Under the pieces are notes generated by a model. It made no database searches. It was not told where the DNA came from and saw nothing but the letters and a program-made list of their open reading frames with translations. Positions 54,341-63,417 of a DNA stretch of 64,000 nt are shown here, piece by piece. This DNA comes from Pseudomonas sp. Os17 (lineage in GTDB: Bacteria > Pseudomonadota > Gammaproteobacteria > Pseudomonadales > Pseudomonadaceae): positions 3,351,501-3,415,500 of the forward strand of contig NZ_AP014627.1 in NCBI RefSeq assembly GCF_001547895.1, written 5' to 3'. A program made the position numbers and the translations under genes. Numbering within the stretch: the stretch's first letter is position 1; the number at the start of each line of letters is the position of its first letter.

Positions 54341-54668
54341 ATCGGCTCTGAGTTTGCAGGCACTCGAGACGGCTGTTGGCCGTTTTCTGCCTCTCGCCAA
54401 GGGCAGCGATCGGCAAGAAGCGGTCCGTCATATTTGTATCGCTCTGACTTTTGTTATCGGGTCCAAGCGTAAAACTCCCGCTCTTGAGCCAAAGAAATAG
54501 CTGGAGACACGGATAAGCTAGGCGCTAAGACAGCTATGCATTTTTGCTAGAGGCGTCGAGGTCATGATGATGTCCAATTGCTCTCACCTCCGCTGGGGAT
54601 TTAGTATAGGTTTAGTCCTCCGCCCAGTGGTGGCTGAGGCCATGATCAAGGAAGAGATTCAGCCTGTT
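54341..54668. other. Promoter region of the GTPase-caspase operon
   Basis: 328 bases. Contains an imperfect copy (54394-54428) of a sequence found inverted just after the operon (61421-61450). Otherwise no gene; the promoter for the operon should lie here. In-frame ATGs at 54564 and 54642 could extend the first gene. Confidence 0.45.
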
Positions 54669-55985
54669 ATGAGCGACCAAATCCTACTTCGTTTTCTGGG
54701 TGCAGGGCTGATTGACGTGGGCGGCGATGATGCCAAGCTCGCGAAGCTCAGAGAGACTGCCTCCGATCTAGCTGCTGCTTTAAAAAAGGCGCCATCCAAG
54801 ACCTCCTCGTTTGCCCTCATTGCCTTTGATCCTGCGTCACCCGAGGAGGATCCAGTCATCACAGAGGTGTGTGATGCGCTTCAGAAGCGGTGGCCGACCT
54901 ACATCAATACTTTCTCTGGTACACCCATGATGGTGCTGCGGGCTCTGCTGCTCGATGCGCTCGTCCAGGCTGCCAGCGACGAAAAGGTGGGTGTTGCGTT
55001 TGTCACTTCAGCTCGCAATGCACTGCCCTTTATCGAGGCTGGTAACGAGCAAAAGATCTGGGTAGAGGCAGTGTTGGAGATTGAGAGTCGAGTTGACGCT
55101 CGCGCCGAGACAGAGTGGGCGACCCCAGACTCTATCGACGCCCCTGAGTTAAAGTACTCGGCTCCGCCTGCAGTTAAAATTTCCTCGCAGGCTCTGACCA
55201 TCGATACTGAAAGCCTGACTGCCACTTTACAGGCTGCGGCGGGACCTAACGGAGCTGGCCCGAACAAAAACCGCTTTTGGCCACACGGAGACCCTCAGAA
55301 TTGGGCAACTGATTTTGGACGTTTGGCTGCTAATGCGATAGCCGGAGCGATTGATGCCGCCAGCGAAGATGTTCAGAGCGCCCCGGTAGATATTTCTGGG
55401 CCGCTGAGAGCACTGTCAGTAGCAGTGGCAACACATGTTGGGGATACGCTGAGGCTTGTAAGTGCGGCAACTGCGGGCCTGCAGCGAAGAACAAATCTGA
55501 TTTGGTGGAAAGAGACCCTATACTCCCCCAGCGCTCGCGTCAGCTATCGTGCGCTTCCAGTATCGACTGTGGGGGCGCTGATGGCCTTGGACCTGCACCA
55601 ACAGGTGCCCACCTTCTCGCCCGTAAGTGTTGCCGAGTTTCTCAGTGAGACCGTATTGAGCCTGGCCTCCGTGGATCCCGCGAAAAAACAGTCTATACGT
55701 GAGCTCGTTTGTGAGGCTGTCGAATCAGCAGAGCTGAGCCCATTGCGGGCGGTTGCGCGTCAGCTCGTTCCGCAGCTTAGTGGGCGAGGTCCTATTTTGG
55801 GTTTGCTTGCAGAACAACAGGGTAAGTTTGCGATAGACGACGCCCAGTTCCGCGCGAGGGTCGGCGTACCTGCTGATGCGGTCCTGACCATCCCTGAGTG
55901 GGCCGCTTGGATTTTCAGGGAGTTGCAGGCCGCTCGGGCTACGCAAGAGGTTGTGAAGGCTAAGAAGCCTGGAAGTAAAGCCTAA
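54669..55985 (+). CDS. GTPase-associated system helical protein (GASH type)
   Basis: 438 residues, beginning MSDQILLRFLGAGLIDVGGD and largely alpha-helical with Ala-rich stretches (RLAANAIAGAIDAASEDVQS, LRLVSAATAGLQRRTNLIWW). Position and content match the helical first component (GASH) of the GTPase-associated systems described computationally in the bacterial EAD/death-domain work from the Aravind group. The C-terminus is Lys-rich. It has no enzymatic motif and probably acts as a structural or sensing subunit. The start is uncertain (54564, 54642 or 54669); 54669 fits the conserved beginning best. Its stop overlaps the next start by one base. Confidence 0.75.
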   Translation: MSDQILLRFLGAGLIDVGGDDAKLAKLRETASDLAAALKKAPSKTSSFALIAFDPASPEEDPVITEVCDALQKRWPTYINTFSGTPMMVLRALLLDALVQAASDEKVGVAFVTSARNALPFIEAGNEQKIWVEAVLEIESRVDARAETEWATPDSIDAPELKYSAPPAVKISSQALTIDTESLTATLQAAAGPNGAGPNKNRFWPHGDPQNWATDFGRLAANAIAGAIDAASEDVQSAPVDISGPLRALSVAVATHVGDTLRLVSAATAGLQRRTNLIWWKETLYSPSARVSYRALPVSTVGALMALDLHQQVPTFSPVSVAEFLSETVLSLASVDPAKKQSIRELVCEAVESAELSPLRAVARQLVPQLSGRGPILGLLAEQQGKFAIDDAQFRARVGVPADAVLTIPEWAAWIFRELQAARATQEVVKAKKPGSKA

Positions 55986-56938
55986 TGAGTGCTTGCTCGC
56001 GCCCTTCATGTTTTGCCCCTGATTGCAGTTGCGACTTGGGCTTTGTGAACCACACTAAATGTCCAAGTTGGGGGGCTGGGGACGAGGAGGTATCAGCATC
56101 CGCGGTGGGGGACGCTAACAGCTTGCTGCTTCCTTGGTCGGGAAGTGCGCTGGGGCTCTCTGATTTGAGCTTTGTCGCAGGCCCAGGAAAGCCAATGGTC
56201 GTCGGGGTGGTAGGGCCACAGAACGCTGGAAAGACTACGCTGCTCGCGGCTTGGTACCTGTTTATCGGGCGCGGTCTGGCTTGCTCTGAAAAACGCCGCT
56301 TTGTCGGTTCCTATTCATTAGCAGGTTGGGAAGCGCTGGCAGGTTCGTTGCGATGGACTCCAGGTAATCCCCCCAATTTTCCACCGCACACCTCCAGCCG
56401 GGGCGGGAGAGCTCCGGGGCTTTTACATACTTCATTTAGAGGTGGCTCAGGTGATGTTCGCAGCTACCTATTTACCGATGCCCCGGGCGAATGGTTCCAA
56501 CAATGGTCCATGAACCGTGATGCGCCTGATGCACAGGGTGCACGCTGGGTGGCAGAGCATGCGGATATGTTCTTGCTGATTGCAGATCGCCAAGCACTTG
56601 CTGGAGAGAATAAAGGATCAGCACGTAGTGCCCTTCAGGTATTGGCTCGCAGACTTGCAGCAGAGCGTTCTGACCGTCCAGTTGCGCTCGTTTGGACCAA
56701 AGCTGATGTGACCATCGCACCAGAAATTGAAACGGCTGTCCGCGATGCAGTGTTGAAGTTAATGCCTGATGCACGTGAGTTTCTGGTCAGCATCTCTAGC
56801 TCGGGTGATGACGAGAATAAGGGGCAGGGGCTTCTCGAATTGCTCGATTGGACCCTTGATATCCGGAGAGCTCGCCTTTTCTTACCACCGCCCCAAGCGA
56901 CTAGCTCGGATCTTCTGTTCATGTTTGGGGTGAAGTAG
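55985..56938 (+). CDS. Double-GTPase 2 (DO-GTPase2) with N-terminal zinc-binding cysteines
   Basis: 317 residues. The N-terminus carries C4, C9, C14, C16 and C26, a likely zinc-ribbon. The GTPase core has P-loop GVVGPQNAGKTT (77-84 for GPQNAGKT), a switch II-like YLFTDAPGEWF and a base-specificity strand VALVWTKAD (TKAD in place of NKxD). It overlaps the upstream gene (TAATG) and is followed after two bases by the second GTPase. Part of the EAD1-linked GTPase system; probably a conformational switch upstream of the caspase effector (inference). Confidence 0.78.
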   Translation: MSACSRPSCFAPDCSCDLGFVNHTKCPSWGAGDEEVSASAVGDANSLLLPWSGSALGLSDLSFVAGPGKPMVVGVVGPQNAGKTTLLAAWYLFIGRGLACSEKRRFVGSYSLAGWEALAGSLRWTPGNPPNFPPHTSSRGGRAPGLLHTSFRGGSGDVRSYLFTDAPGEWFQQWSMNRDAPDAQGARWVAEHADMFLLIADRQALAGENKGSARSALQVLARRLAAERSDRPVALVWTKADVTIAPEIETAVRDAVLKLMPDAREFLVSISSSGDDENKGQGLLELLDWTLDIRRARLFLPPPQATSSDLLFMFGVK

Positions 56939-56940
56939 CC

Positions 56941-57798
56941 ATGAGCGTTAGTGATAACTCGATCCTGCTCCTCGGTGAGTCAGGTGTCGGCAAAACCCAC
57001 TATGGTGCGCAGCTTCTTAACCGTTTAATGAATGGTGCTGGCAAGTTACGGATGGATGGGGCAGCGACGAACCTTCAGCCTTTCGAGTCCGCTATGGGGC
57101 GCCTGAACGAGGGGCTTACTGCGGATCACACGCCCACTACCACCTACGTTGATAGCCTTTGGCCAATCACTGACGAAAACGGACTGAAGGCCGAGCTGAT
57201 ATGGCCGGATTATGGCGGTGAGCAGATTAAGACCATGTCCTCAACCAGGCAAATTCCTGCTGCCTGGCGCGATCGTGTCGTGGTCTCGCCGGCCTGGCTA
57301 CTACTGGTTCGCCTCCAGCAAACTCGGGTGAGTGAAGACATCTTCTCCCGCCCGCTGAACGATATCACCGGTGCGAGCGTTGATAATCGAGAGGTGCAGG
57401 TCTCCGATCAGGCGCGCCTCATCGAGTTGCTGCAGATGCTGATTTATATCCGAAATGAAAGCACCTCGAAGCCGCTTGCAAGCCCTCGCCTAGGAGTACT
57501 TTTGAGCTGCTGGGATGAGCTAGGCGCTGATGAGCTCAATCAACCACCTGCACAAGTCTTGGAGCACAGGCTTCCTATGTTCTCCAGCTTCATTCACGGT
57601 CTTTGGGCTGAGCCTTTGGTGCTAGGCCTTTCCGCGTTGGGGCGAGCGCTCGCGCCCAATTGCAGTGACATGGATTACGTTGTTCAAGGCCCTGAGCACT
57701 TTGGCTACGTGGTGTTGCCAAATGGGCAGCACACTCCAGATCTCACTCAACCGATCCAATCCCTCTTAGCAGCTAGCGCTCTAAAAGTGGCAGGGTAA
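56941..57798 (+). CDS. Double-GTPase 1 (DO-GTPase1)
   Basis: 285 residues. P-loop ILLLGESGVGKTHYG (12-19 for GESGVGKT), switch II region IWPDYGGEQIKTM (D-x2-G), and LSCWDELGAD at the position of the NKxD strand. The two adjacent P-loop GTPases with different specificity motifs are the defining pair of this system. Start two bases after the previous stop, end four bases before the GAP1 gene, so strictly co-transcribed. Confidence 0.78.
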   Translation: MSVSDNSILLLGESGVGKTHYGAQLLNRLMNGAGKLRMDGAATNLQPFESAMGRLNEGLTADHTPTTTYVDSLWPITDENGLKAELIWPDYGGEQIKTMSSTRQIPAAWRDRVVVSPAWLLLVRLQQTRVSEDIFSRPLNDITGASVDNREVQVSDQARLIELLQMLIYIRNESTSKPLASPRLGVLLSCWDELGADELNQPPAQVLEHRLPMFSSFIHGLWAEPLVLGLSALGRALAPNCSDMDYVVQGPEHFGYVVLPNGQHTPDLTQPIQSLLAASALKVAG

Positions 57799-57802
57799 TG
57801 CT

Positions 57803-60262
57803 GTGATAGTTGAACAGGCCGTATTTGGTGAAGCTCTTGGCGGGCATGCTCTTCGTATGGCCAGTGATGCCTCGTGCATTCCTCCGGAGCTAGCGGCCCG
57901 TCTAGACTTGCCTGATACAGCACCGCCGGGAGTCGTATGGTCTCCTTATGTAAGCGGCTTTGCCCTCGGTGAGTGGTATGTTTTGGCACGCACCTTTGCA
58001 GACCCTTTTTCAAGCAGGCCTGGAATGGTCATCTCGCATGCCGTCCTAGCTCCACTTCAGGAAATGCTCTGCTGGAGTGATCTGAGACCTCTGTTTGGGC
58101 TTCTTATTAACTCACCCAAGCCTCCGGATGTGCTCACCTCGTTAGAGTTGTCGCCCTCAAAGGCAGTGCAGAGAACTACGTCGGACTTGATTGCTACGGC
58201 GCAAGCGCTGGTTACTCGTGGCAAAGGACCCGTTGTGAAAATTGGTCTTAACGGTTACGAGGAATTGATAACGGCTCTTTGGGCTAACTGCTGGCCAGCC
58301 ATCCGCACACGCTTTGCTTTTCGGCTCAGCTTTGGTCCGCATGATGTTGTGGAGCTACCAGAGCCTACTATTGTGTGTTCGCCTTCAGTGCTAGCTGCGC
58401 GGTGGGGCGGGCATCGCATCGTGGGGGGCAATAGCTCGGGCGCATTGACGCGTGCTGCAGCCATGCTCAGTGACAATACCGAAGCCGCACCCATCCTGCG
58501 TTATGCGCAGGAAATTGGCGCTCAGGTTACACAATTCTCGGATTTGCCAATGCTAGAGCGTGTCTTCGATGCTAGCACTTCGATGAGCTCGACTTTTGAG
58601 CAGTGCTTAGCAACTATTCGATTGGTAGAACGGCTGTCCCCAGAGTGCTCGATTGGGACAGCGGCGAAAGAAATAGTGATCGAGAAATTTTTGCTGCAGC
58701 TAGGCAGCGCGACCGTAGCGCAGGTCTTACAGCTGCGAAATTTAAATGCAGACGGCTTTGCTTCATCGAGCAGGATCTGGGTTGCTCTGGAGTCTTGGGC
58801 CGCAAAGAAGAAGTTCGAGCCTCACGAAGATGCGCAGATGCTATCCGCTATCAAGGATGCGCTGTCCGCGCCGGATGCGGTTGAACCCTGGCGTGAAGCG
58901 ATTATCGCCGGTATCTACGCGGCTTCACGTATGATTGCTAGTGAATTCCCCGCTGCATTCTGGCGCTGGGTAGTGGAGGGTGGTGACATCCTACAGGTTC
59001 TTTCCAAGCATTTACCTGTAGACGTTGCGTTGGAGGACCGGCTCGTCAATGCCGCGCCGAGGAAGATGACTGAAAGTGTTGGCGATGTAGTAATGCGAAT
59101 CGCCAAACAAAAGCAGTGGTATGCGCTTCACGGCGCAGCGGCAGGGGCGTGTCTTGACGTGAGGGATGCAGTCGAACGCCAGCTTTCGGTCGATGTGGCT
59201 GTGGAGTATCTCGACGGGCTTCGGGCGGTTTTACATCCCGTGGTCTCCGCGCAGTTGCTTGAGGTGGCTCTGAATATAGAGGAACCGCGGCTACTGCTCA
59301 TTGCTGCTGAGCGGGTCGCTAAGAACCCCAAGCTTCTGAGCGACTTCAACATTGCTGAAGCTCGAGTACAAGAGCTTTGGCTCAGAACGTTAGAGTTCAA
59401 TGCGGCCGCATGGGACGGGCCGCGAGAGCCATGCGAGGCATTCTTCTGCGTCCTGGAGAATCTATTGGACGGTCGGGCAGCTAACCGTCAGTTGATTACC
59501 ACGCTTTCCACCACACCTCTGGCCGATCTTAGCGAGTATCCGAGGCTGACGGAGGTGTGGGGACGAGTGCATGAGCCCGCTCTTGAAAATTTACTGCGTG
59601 CGACTAGTTTGGGTTGGCTCAAGCACGCTTCGGAGGGTCGATTTTCGCCCCCCGATGCCCGACTTCAAGCCTTCATGCTTGCTGGCTCTGAGCTATACCT
59701 CGCGCTTGAAGGGCAGACGCCTCCTGGATACTGTATTCAGATCATGGCGATCTTGCATCAGTTCAACGAGTCGCGATTGATTCGGTGGCTCGATGTCTGG
59801 TCCAAGTCGCCAAATGTATTGTCAGCATCAGAGGCTGAAGCGCTTGGTCACTTGATCTTGAAGAGAAACTGGACCAGGGCCGCAGATACGCTGTTTAAGT
59901 TTCGCTCAAGCCGCAGCGATATCTGGCCCGCGCTGAGACTTTGTGCCGACCTACTGGGAACGATCAATCGTTGGCGAATTCGGTTATTGTCGCGCTCGGC
60001 GCAGGATGATTGGGACTGCCTGGAGGCGGTGGCCGTAGAACTGTATCCAGAAGGGCCAGATCACGAAGAGCTTTGGAGTCGTGCGGGCGGTCGCAATGCT
60101 GACCTACAGCACGGCGGAAGCGGGCGAATTCGTTGGCACCACGCACTTGTCCAAATTAAGAACGGAAAGGGACCGCACGTCAGAAACCTGCTGAGAGAGA
60201 TGCGGCGCGAGTATTCGTCGAATGAGCTTCTCAGAGAGTTAGATAATGACGCCCATTTTTAA
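57803..60262 (+). CDS. GTPase-associated protein 1 (GAP1) with C-terminal EAD1 adaptor
   Basis: 819 residues, GTG start. The N-terminal part (VEQAVFGEALGGHALRMASD, FALGEWYVLARTFADPFSSR, GMVISHAVLAPL) matches the GAP1 N-terminal domain; the middle ~500 residues are alpha-helical. The last ~75 residues (from 747) are an effector-associated domain 1: LYPEGPDHEELWSRAGG, LQHGGSGRIRWHHAL, IKNGKGPHVRNLLREM. The same domain ends the caspase encoded next, so GAP1 probably recruits the caspase by EAD1-EAD1 contact (established concept for EADs; this pairing is inference). Start ATG alternatives are internal. Intact. Confidence 0.8.
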   Translation: MIVEQAVFGEALGGHALRMASDASCIPPELAARLDLPDTAPPGVVWSPYVSGFALGEWYVLARTFADPFSSRPGMVISHAVLAPLQEMLCWSDLRPLFGLLINSPKPPDVLTSLELSPSKAVQRTTSDLIATAQALVTRGKGPVVKIGLNGYEELITALWANCWPAIRTRFAFRLSFGPHDVVELPEPTIVCSPSVLAARWGGHRIVGGNSSGALTRAAAMLSDNTEAAPILRYAQEIGAQVTQFSDLPMLERVFDASTSMSSTFEQCLATIRLVERLSPECSIGTAAKEIVIEKFLLQLGSATVAQVLQLRNLNADGFASSSRIWVALESWAAKKKFEPHEDAQMLSAIKDALSAPDAVEPWREAIIAGIYAASRMIASEFPAAFWRWVVEGGDILQVLSKHLPVDVALEDRLVNAAPRKMTESVGDVVMRIAKQKQWYALHGAAAGACLDVRDAVERQLSVDVAVEYLDGLRAVLHPVVSAQLLEVALNIEEPRLLLIAAERVAKNPKLLSDFNIAEARVQELWLRTLEFNAAAWDGPREPCEAFFCVLENLLDGRAANRQLITTLSTTPLADLSEYPRLTEVWGRVHEPALENLLRATSLGWLKHASEGRFSPPDARLQAFMLAGSELYLALEGQTPPGYCIQIMAILHQFNESRLIRWLDVWSKSPNVLSASEAEALGHLILKRNWTRAADTLFKFRSSRSDIWPALRLCADLLGTINRWRIRLLSRSAQDDWDCLEAVAVELYPEGPDHEELWSRAGGRNADLQHGGSGRIRWHHALVQIKNGKGPHVRNLLREMRREYSSNELLRELDNDAHF

Positions 60263-60293
60263 TGGTGCCAACTAACGGAGCACTGGAGTAAGG

Positions 60294-61394
60294 ATGAATA
60301 CGCGAGAGGTAATCGAGGTGGATGAGAAGACACCTTCTGCGGATCGGCATGCGTTAGTCGTTGCTGTAGCAAATTATGCGCAGGCCCCTGTGCTACCGTG
60401 TTCTGTTCTCAACGACGCCCAAGATGTTGTTGCCACGCTCACTTCTGCTGCTCACTGCGGTTACGCGCCGCAGAACGTCAAGCTGCTACTGGACACACAG
60501 GCGACACTGGATGCGATCCGTCAGGAACTCGACGCGCTGGCGGCGCGCGCTCAACCGAGCGATACCGTTCTGATTTTCTTCTCAGGCCATGGTGCCCGTC
60601 TGGGCGATGAAAGCGCCTTAGTGCCCGTTGATTGCGACTCGCACCGTGTCGCTCAAACCACATTGGCTGAGCAAGAGTTCTCCGCTGCGCTTGCCCGTAT
60701 TAAGGCTGAGCGTTTGGTTGTCCTGATTGATGCGTGCCATGCAGGCGCCGCCGCGAGCTTTAAGAGCATCAGCGCTACGCTGGATCTTGGCTTCAATGAG
60801 AAATCGCTTAACCAACTGGCTCAAGGCACCGGGCGCGTAATGATCGCGTCGTCTAGGGCGACTGAGTACTCGTATGCTTTGGGGGGAGCGCGAAACAGTC
60901 TCTTTACGGAACATTTGTTAGGAGCTTTAAGGGGGGGCGCACGTACTCAAGGCGATGGGCTGATACGTGTTTTTGAGGTGTTTAATTACGTCAGCGAAAG
61001 AGTGCGTCATGCCATGCCAGGCCAGCAGCATCCCATTTTCAAAGCTAGTGATTTGGAAGATAATTTTCCGATTGCGCTTGAGCTTGGTGGAGTGAAACGC
61101 CTCGATGCTACGTCTGCGGCAGCAGAGAGTGGCAAGGTGTGGCGCCAACTCGAAGAAATTTTATCGGACCTTTATCCGGCAGGACCTCAGGATCAAGACA
61201 TTTGGCTGCGTGCCGGTGGCGATATTTCCCGCTTACGCTTGGGGGGGACAGGCCGCGCTAGCTGGTTCGCTGCGCTGCGTACGCTTAGACAAGGCGGCGG
61301 TGGGGCTGAAATAAATCAAAGCTCCTTAATCGACTCGGCTTTGCAGGATTTTCCACATCACCAAGAGCTAAAGAATTTTGCCATCGGCAGCTAA
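60294..61394 (+). CDS. Caspase-like protease (peptidase C14) with C-terminal EAD1
   Basis: 366 residues. The metacaspase/caspase fold has DRHALVVAVANYAQAP, the catalytic His99 in IFFSGHGAR and catalytic Cys148 in VLIDACHAGAA; MIASSRATEYSYAL and SLFTEHLLGAL follow as in C14 peptidases. From ~285 to the end is an EAD1 domain (LYPAGPQDQDIWLRAGG, LRLGGTGRASWFAAL, LRQGGGGAEI) homologous to that ending GAP1. It is the likely effector of the operon: once recruited it would cleave host proteins and cause cell death or dormancy (inference). 31 bases after GAP1. Confidence 0.88.
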   Translation: MNTREVIEVDEKTPSADRHALVVAVANYAQAPVLPCSVLNDAQDVVATLTSAAHCGYAPQNVKLLLDTQATLDAIRQELDALAARAQPSDTVLIFFSGHGARLGDESALVPVDCDSHRVAQTTLAEQEFSAALARIKAERLVVLIDACHAGAAASFKSISATLDLGFNEKSLNQLAQGTGRVMIASSRATEYSYALGGARNSLFTEHLLGALRGGARTQGDGLIRVFEVFNYVSERVRHAMPGQQHPIFKASDLEDNFPIALELGGVKRLDATSAAAESGKVWRQLEEILSDLYPAGPQDQDIWLRAGGDISRLRLGGTGRASWFAALRTLRQGGGGAEINQSSLIDSALQDFPHHQELKNFAIGS

Positions 61395-61929
61395 TGGCCG
61401 ATTACTGCCGACCGCGCATCGTCGCTTCTGGCCGGTCGCTCCCTTTCGCAAACGACAGCAATAGGTTCATTGCAGCGATCAATCGTACTGGATAGGAATT
61501 CGAACCCTTTCTAAGATCGTTTCAGACCGCTTCAGGCCTTAGAATACGGGCATTTACACCCGGCATTTTGGTTCTCTGCGGTCTATGGCCGCCTCTGATT
61601 TGCCCTGAATATGCCTTAATTCACTTTCAACGTTTACGCGCTCCCTCGAACCACCAAGGACTGTTTTCGGCCAGGAATAGCTACCGCAGGAGACCGCCTT
61701 CAGTCGGAAACGGGCGATGACAAATAAATTTGTCCCTTTTCAGTCCCTTGGCCATTCCGCCTGAAGAGATCAACCAGTTGACGCTTGGCTTGATGCTCGA
61801 CGTCCTGAAGGGGCAGGGCGGAGAGGTCGATACAGCCCGAGTTACTTCGGCGGCGCAGTTGCGTTTGGTCAAGGGGTAGGGCGCCCAGGACCTCCTCGGC
61901 GTCCGCCGTTTACAGGTCGATAGCTGCCG
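61395..61929. other. Decayed region downstream of the caspase gene
   Basis: 535 bases. Starts with the inverted partner (61421-61450) of the sequence before the operon. Between ~61745 and the TAG at 61877-61879 a + strand frame reads LPPEEINQLTLGLMLDVLKG, GGEVDTARVTSAAQLRL, which looks like the end of a real but unrecognised gene. No start codon with a ribosome site. Confidence 0.4.
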
Positions 61930-62180
61930 CCCCGGATTCTCTAGACACCTTGCAAGCTTATTGCGTAACGCTTTTCAAACTCTACCGGTGACAGCTGATT
62001 GTTGAAACCATGGCGGCGTTTTGCGTTGTAGAACATCTCGATGTAATCAAACACATCACTACGAGCATCTTGCCGCGAGGTTATGAAGGCTGGTTGTATT
62101 TGGCGGTGGTGCTGGATCTGTTTTCTCGTCAGGTCGTTGGCTGGTCAATGAAGTCGCAGATGACCAGTGATATCGATGTT
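61930..62180. mobile_element. Two IS3-family fragments, head to head
   Basis: On the - strand, 62075 down to 61946 encodes an OrfB C-terminus ([40 protein letters not shown], stop), followed by the terminal sequence CCCCGGATTCTCTAGACA (61930-61947 as read on +). This is the same element as at 29 kb, in inverse orientation. From ~62086 the + strand instead encodes [20 protein letters not shown] and [11 protein letters not shown], a middle part of an IS3 OrfB. The two pieces meet near 62080. Neither is functional. Confidence 0.75.
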
Positions 62181-63282
62181 AGCCCTTGGTGGTGTCTGTT
62201 GCAACTTCCCCTGCTCGGCGGTGAAAGCTACGATTATTGCTTGATAAATGATTTGAGCATGGTTATCTGGCCAGATGGATTTTCCACTCATTATTCTATG
62301 GGCGTGGTTTGGGGTTTTCGTTTTCTAGTTAGTTTAGCTGTTAATTGTCAGGCTTCGATCACTGGCCCACTGTGCTGTGGAGTTTTGGCCTATATAAGCA
62401 TTTAAATAAATATTGGATGATTTTTGGTATGCGTTGAGGTCGCTAGTTAGCGCCGCTTTCGGGGCCGCCGCTCGGTGCCAATTGTTGAGTAACCCACCAG
62501 TGGCCGAAGGCCTGAATTGAGAACGCCGGGCCAAACAATAAGTGGAAAATCACGAACGGTTTTTCCATTTAAAGATTTAAACGGAAAAGCCATTTTGAAT
62601 GTCCACTAATTTCTTTGAATTTTGGAAAGTGCCCGATTTTCGGGGGGTTCAGGGGATTTTGGGCGAAATGGGCAAACGGATTTTCCACTCATTGTTTTAA
62701 AGGATGGCCGCAAAATTTCAGGAAACGGAGATCGGGCTGTACGGCGTCATTGTGTCGATTTGCGTGCCGTTGAACGTATTGTCGTTGACCAGGAACGCCG
62801 GCGGGCATCCGTGTGTGCGATCGGCTGGATAGACTGCTGGCTAGGAACTATGGGGCTTTGAGGGGATTCAGCAGCAACAGATGACTTGGGCTCAGGGCGT
62901 TTTTTTCCATCGGCACAGGGCCATCGGGAGCTGTATGGAAAATAATGAGAGGGCTGGTGTTGCATGGAATGTCCACTAATTACGTCTCAGGAGTTGGTAG
63001 CTCGGAATGTCCACTTAAATCTTCAAATGGCGCTGGAGCCCTTGTCCAGTGCGGGCTCCAGGGTTGGCAGGGTTTCGCAACGTCAGAATTCATTCCACTA
63101 ATTTCTCCTTGGCCGAGAGAGCTATTCCATTTGGAGCGATTTCTTGAAAATCAATAAAAATCAATGACTTGAGATCATGCCGAACCAGGGCGTATGGTGG
63201 GCTGAAGCCTCCGGAATACAAGAGCTTGAGGGGGCTGGAGGGGGACATTCCACTCAAAACGCGATTGGTGCAGCTGTCACAG
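62181..63282. repeat. Gene-poor region with repeated GGAATGTCCACTAATT-like motifs
   Basis: 1.1 kb without a convincing gene. It contains at least seven related short sequences: 62277-62293 and 62678-62693 (GGATTTTCCACTCATT type), 62536-62553 (inverted), 62597-62611 and 62967-62981 (GAATGTCCACTAATT, identical), 63005-63020 (GAATGTCCACTTAAAT), 63090-63106 and 63243-63259 (weaker). Clustered short repeats of this kind resemble multiple transposase-binding sites at mobile-element ends, but no matching transposase gene is present. Confidence 0.5.
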
Positions 63283-63307
63283 TGTCTAGAGAATCCGGGG
63301 TGATTCA
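63283..63307 (+). repeat. IS3 terminal sequence, identical to 29541-29565
   Basis: 25 bases starting TGTCTAGAGAATCC, identical and in the same orientation as the end of the IS3 remnant at 29541-29565. The rest of the element is absent here. It marks the right edge of the defence island. Confidence 0.7.
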
Positions 63308-63417
63308 GTGGTATGTAATTTAACATAATATACATTATGCGCATCATAGTATTAAATCGACTGACCTACGTTGCTCTGGTAGAAACCAGGAATACAGGAC
63401 CCAACCAAGGATTGATC

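Noticed and set aside
61490-61520. tRNA-like T-loop sequence ATTCGAACCC
   Set aside because: No anticodon arm, acceptor stem or CCA can be folded around it.
62277-63106. CRISPR array in the repeat cluster
   Set aside because: Repeats are only 15-18 bp, differ in sequence and orientation, and spacing is irregular; no cas gene in the window.
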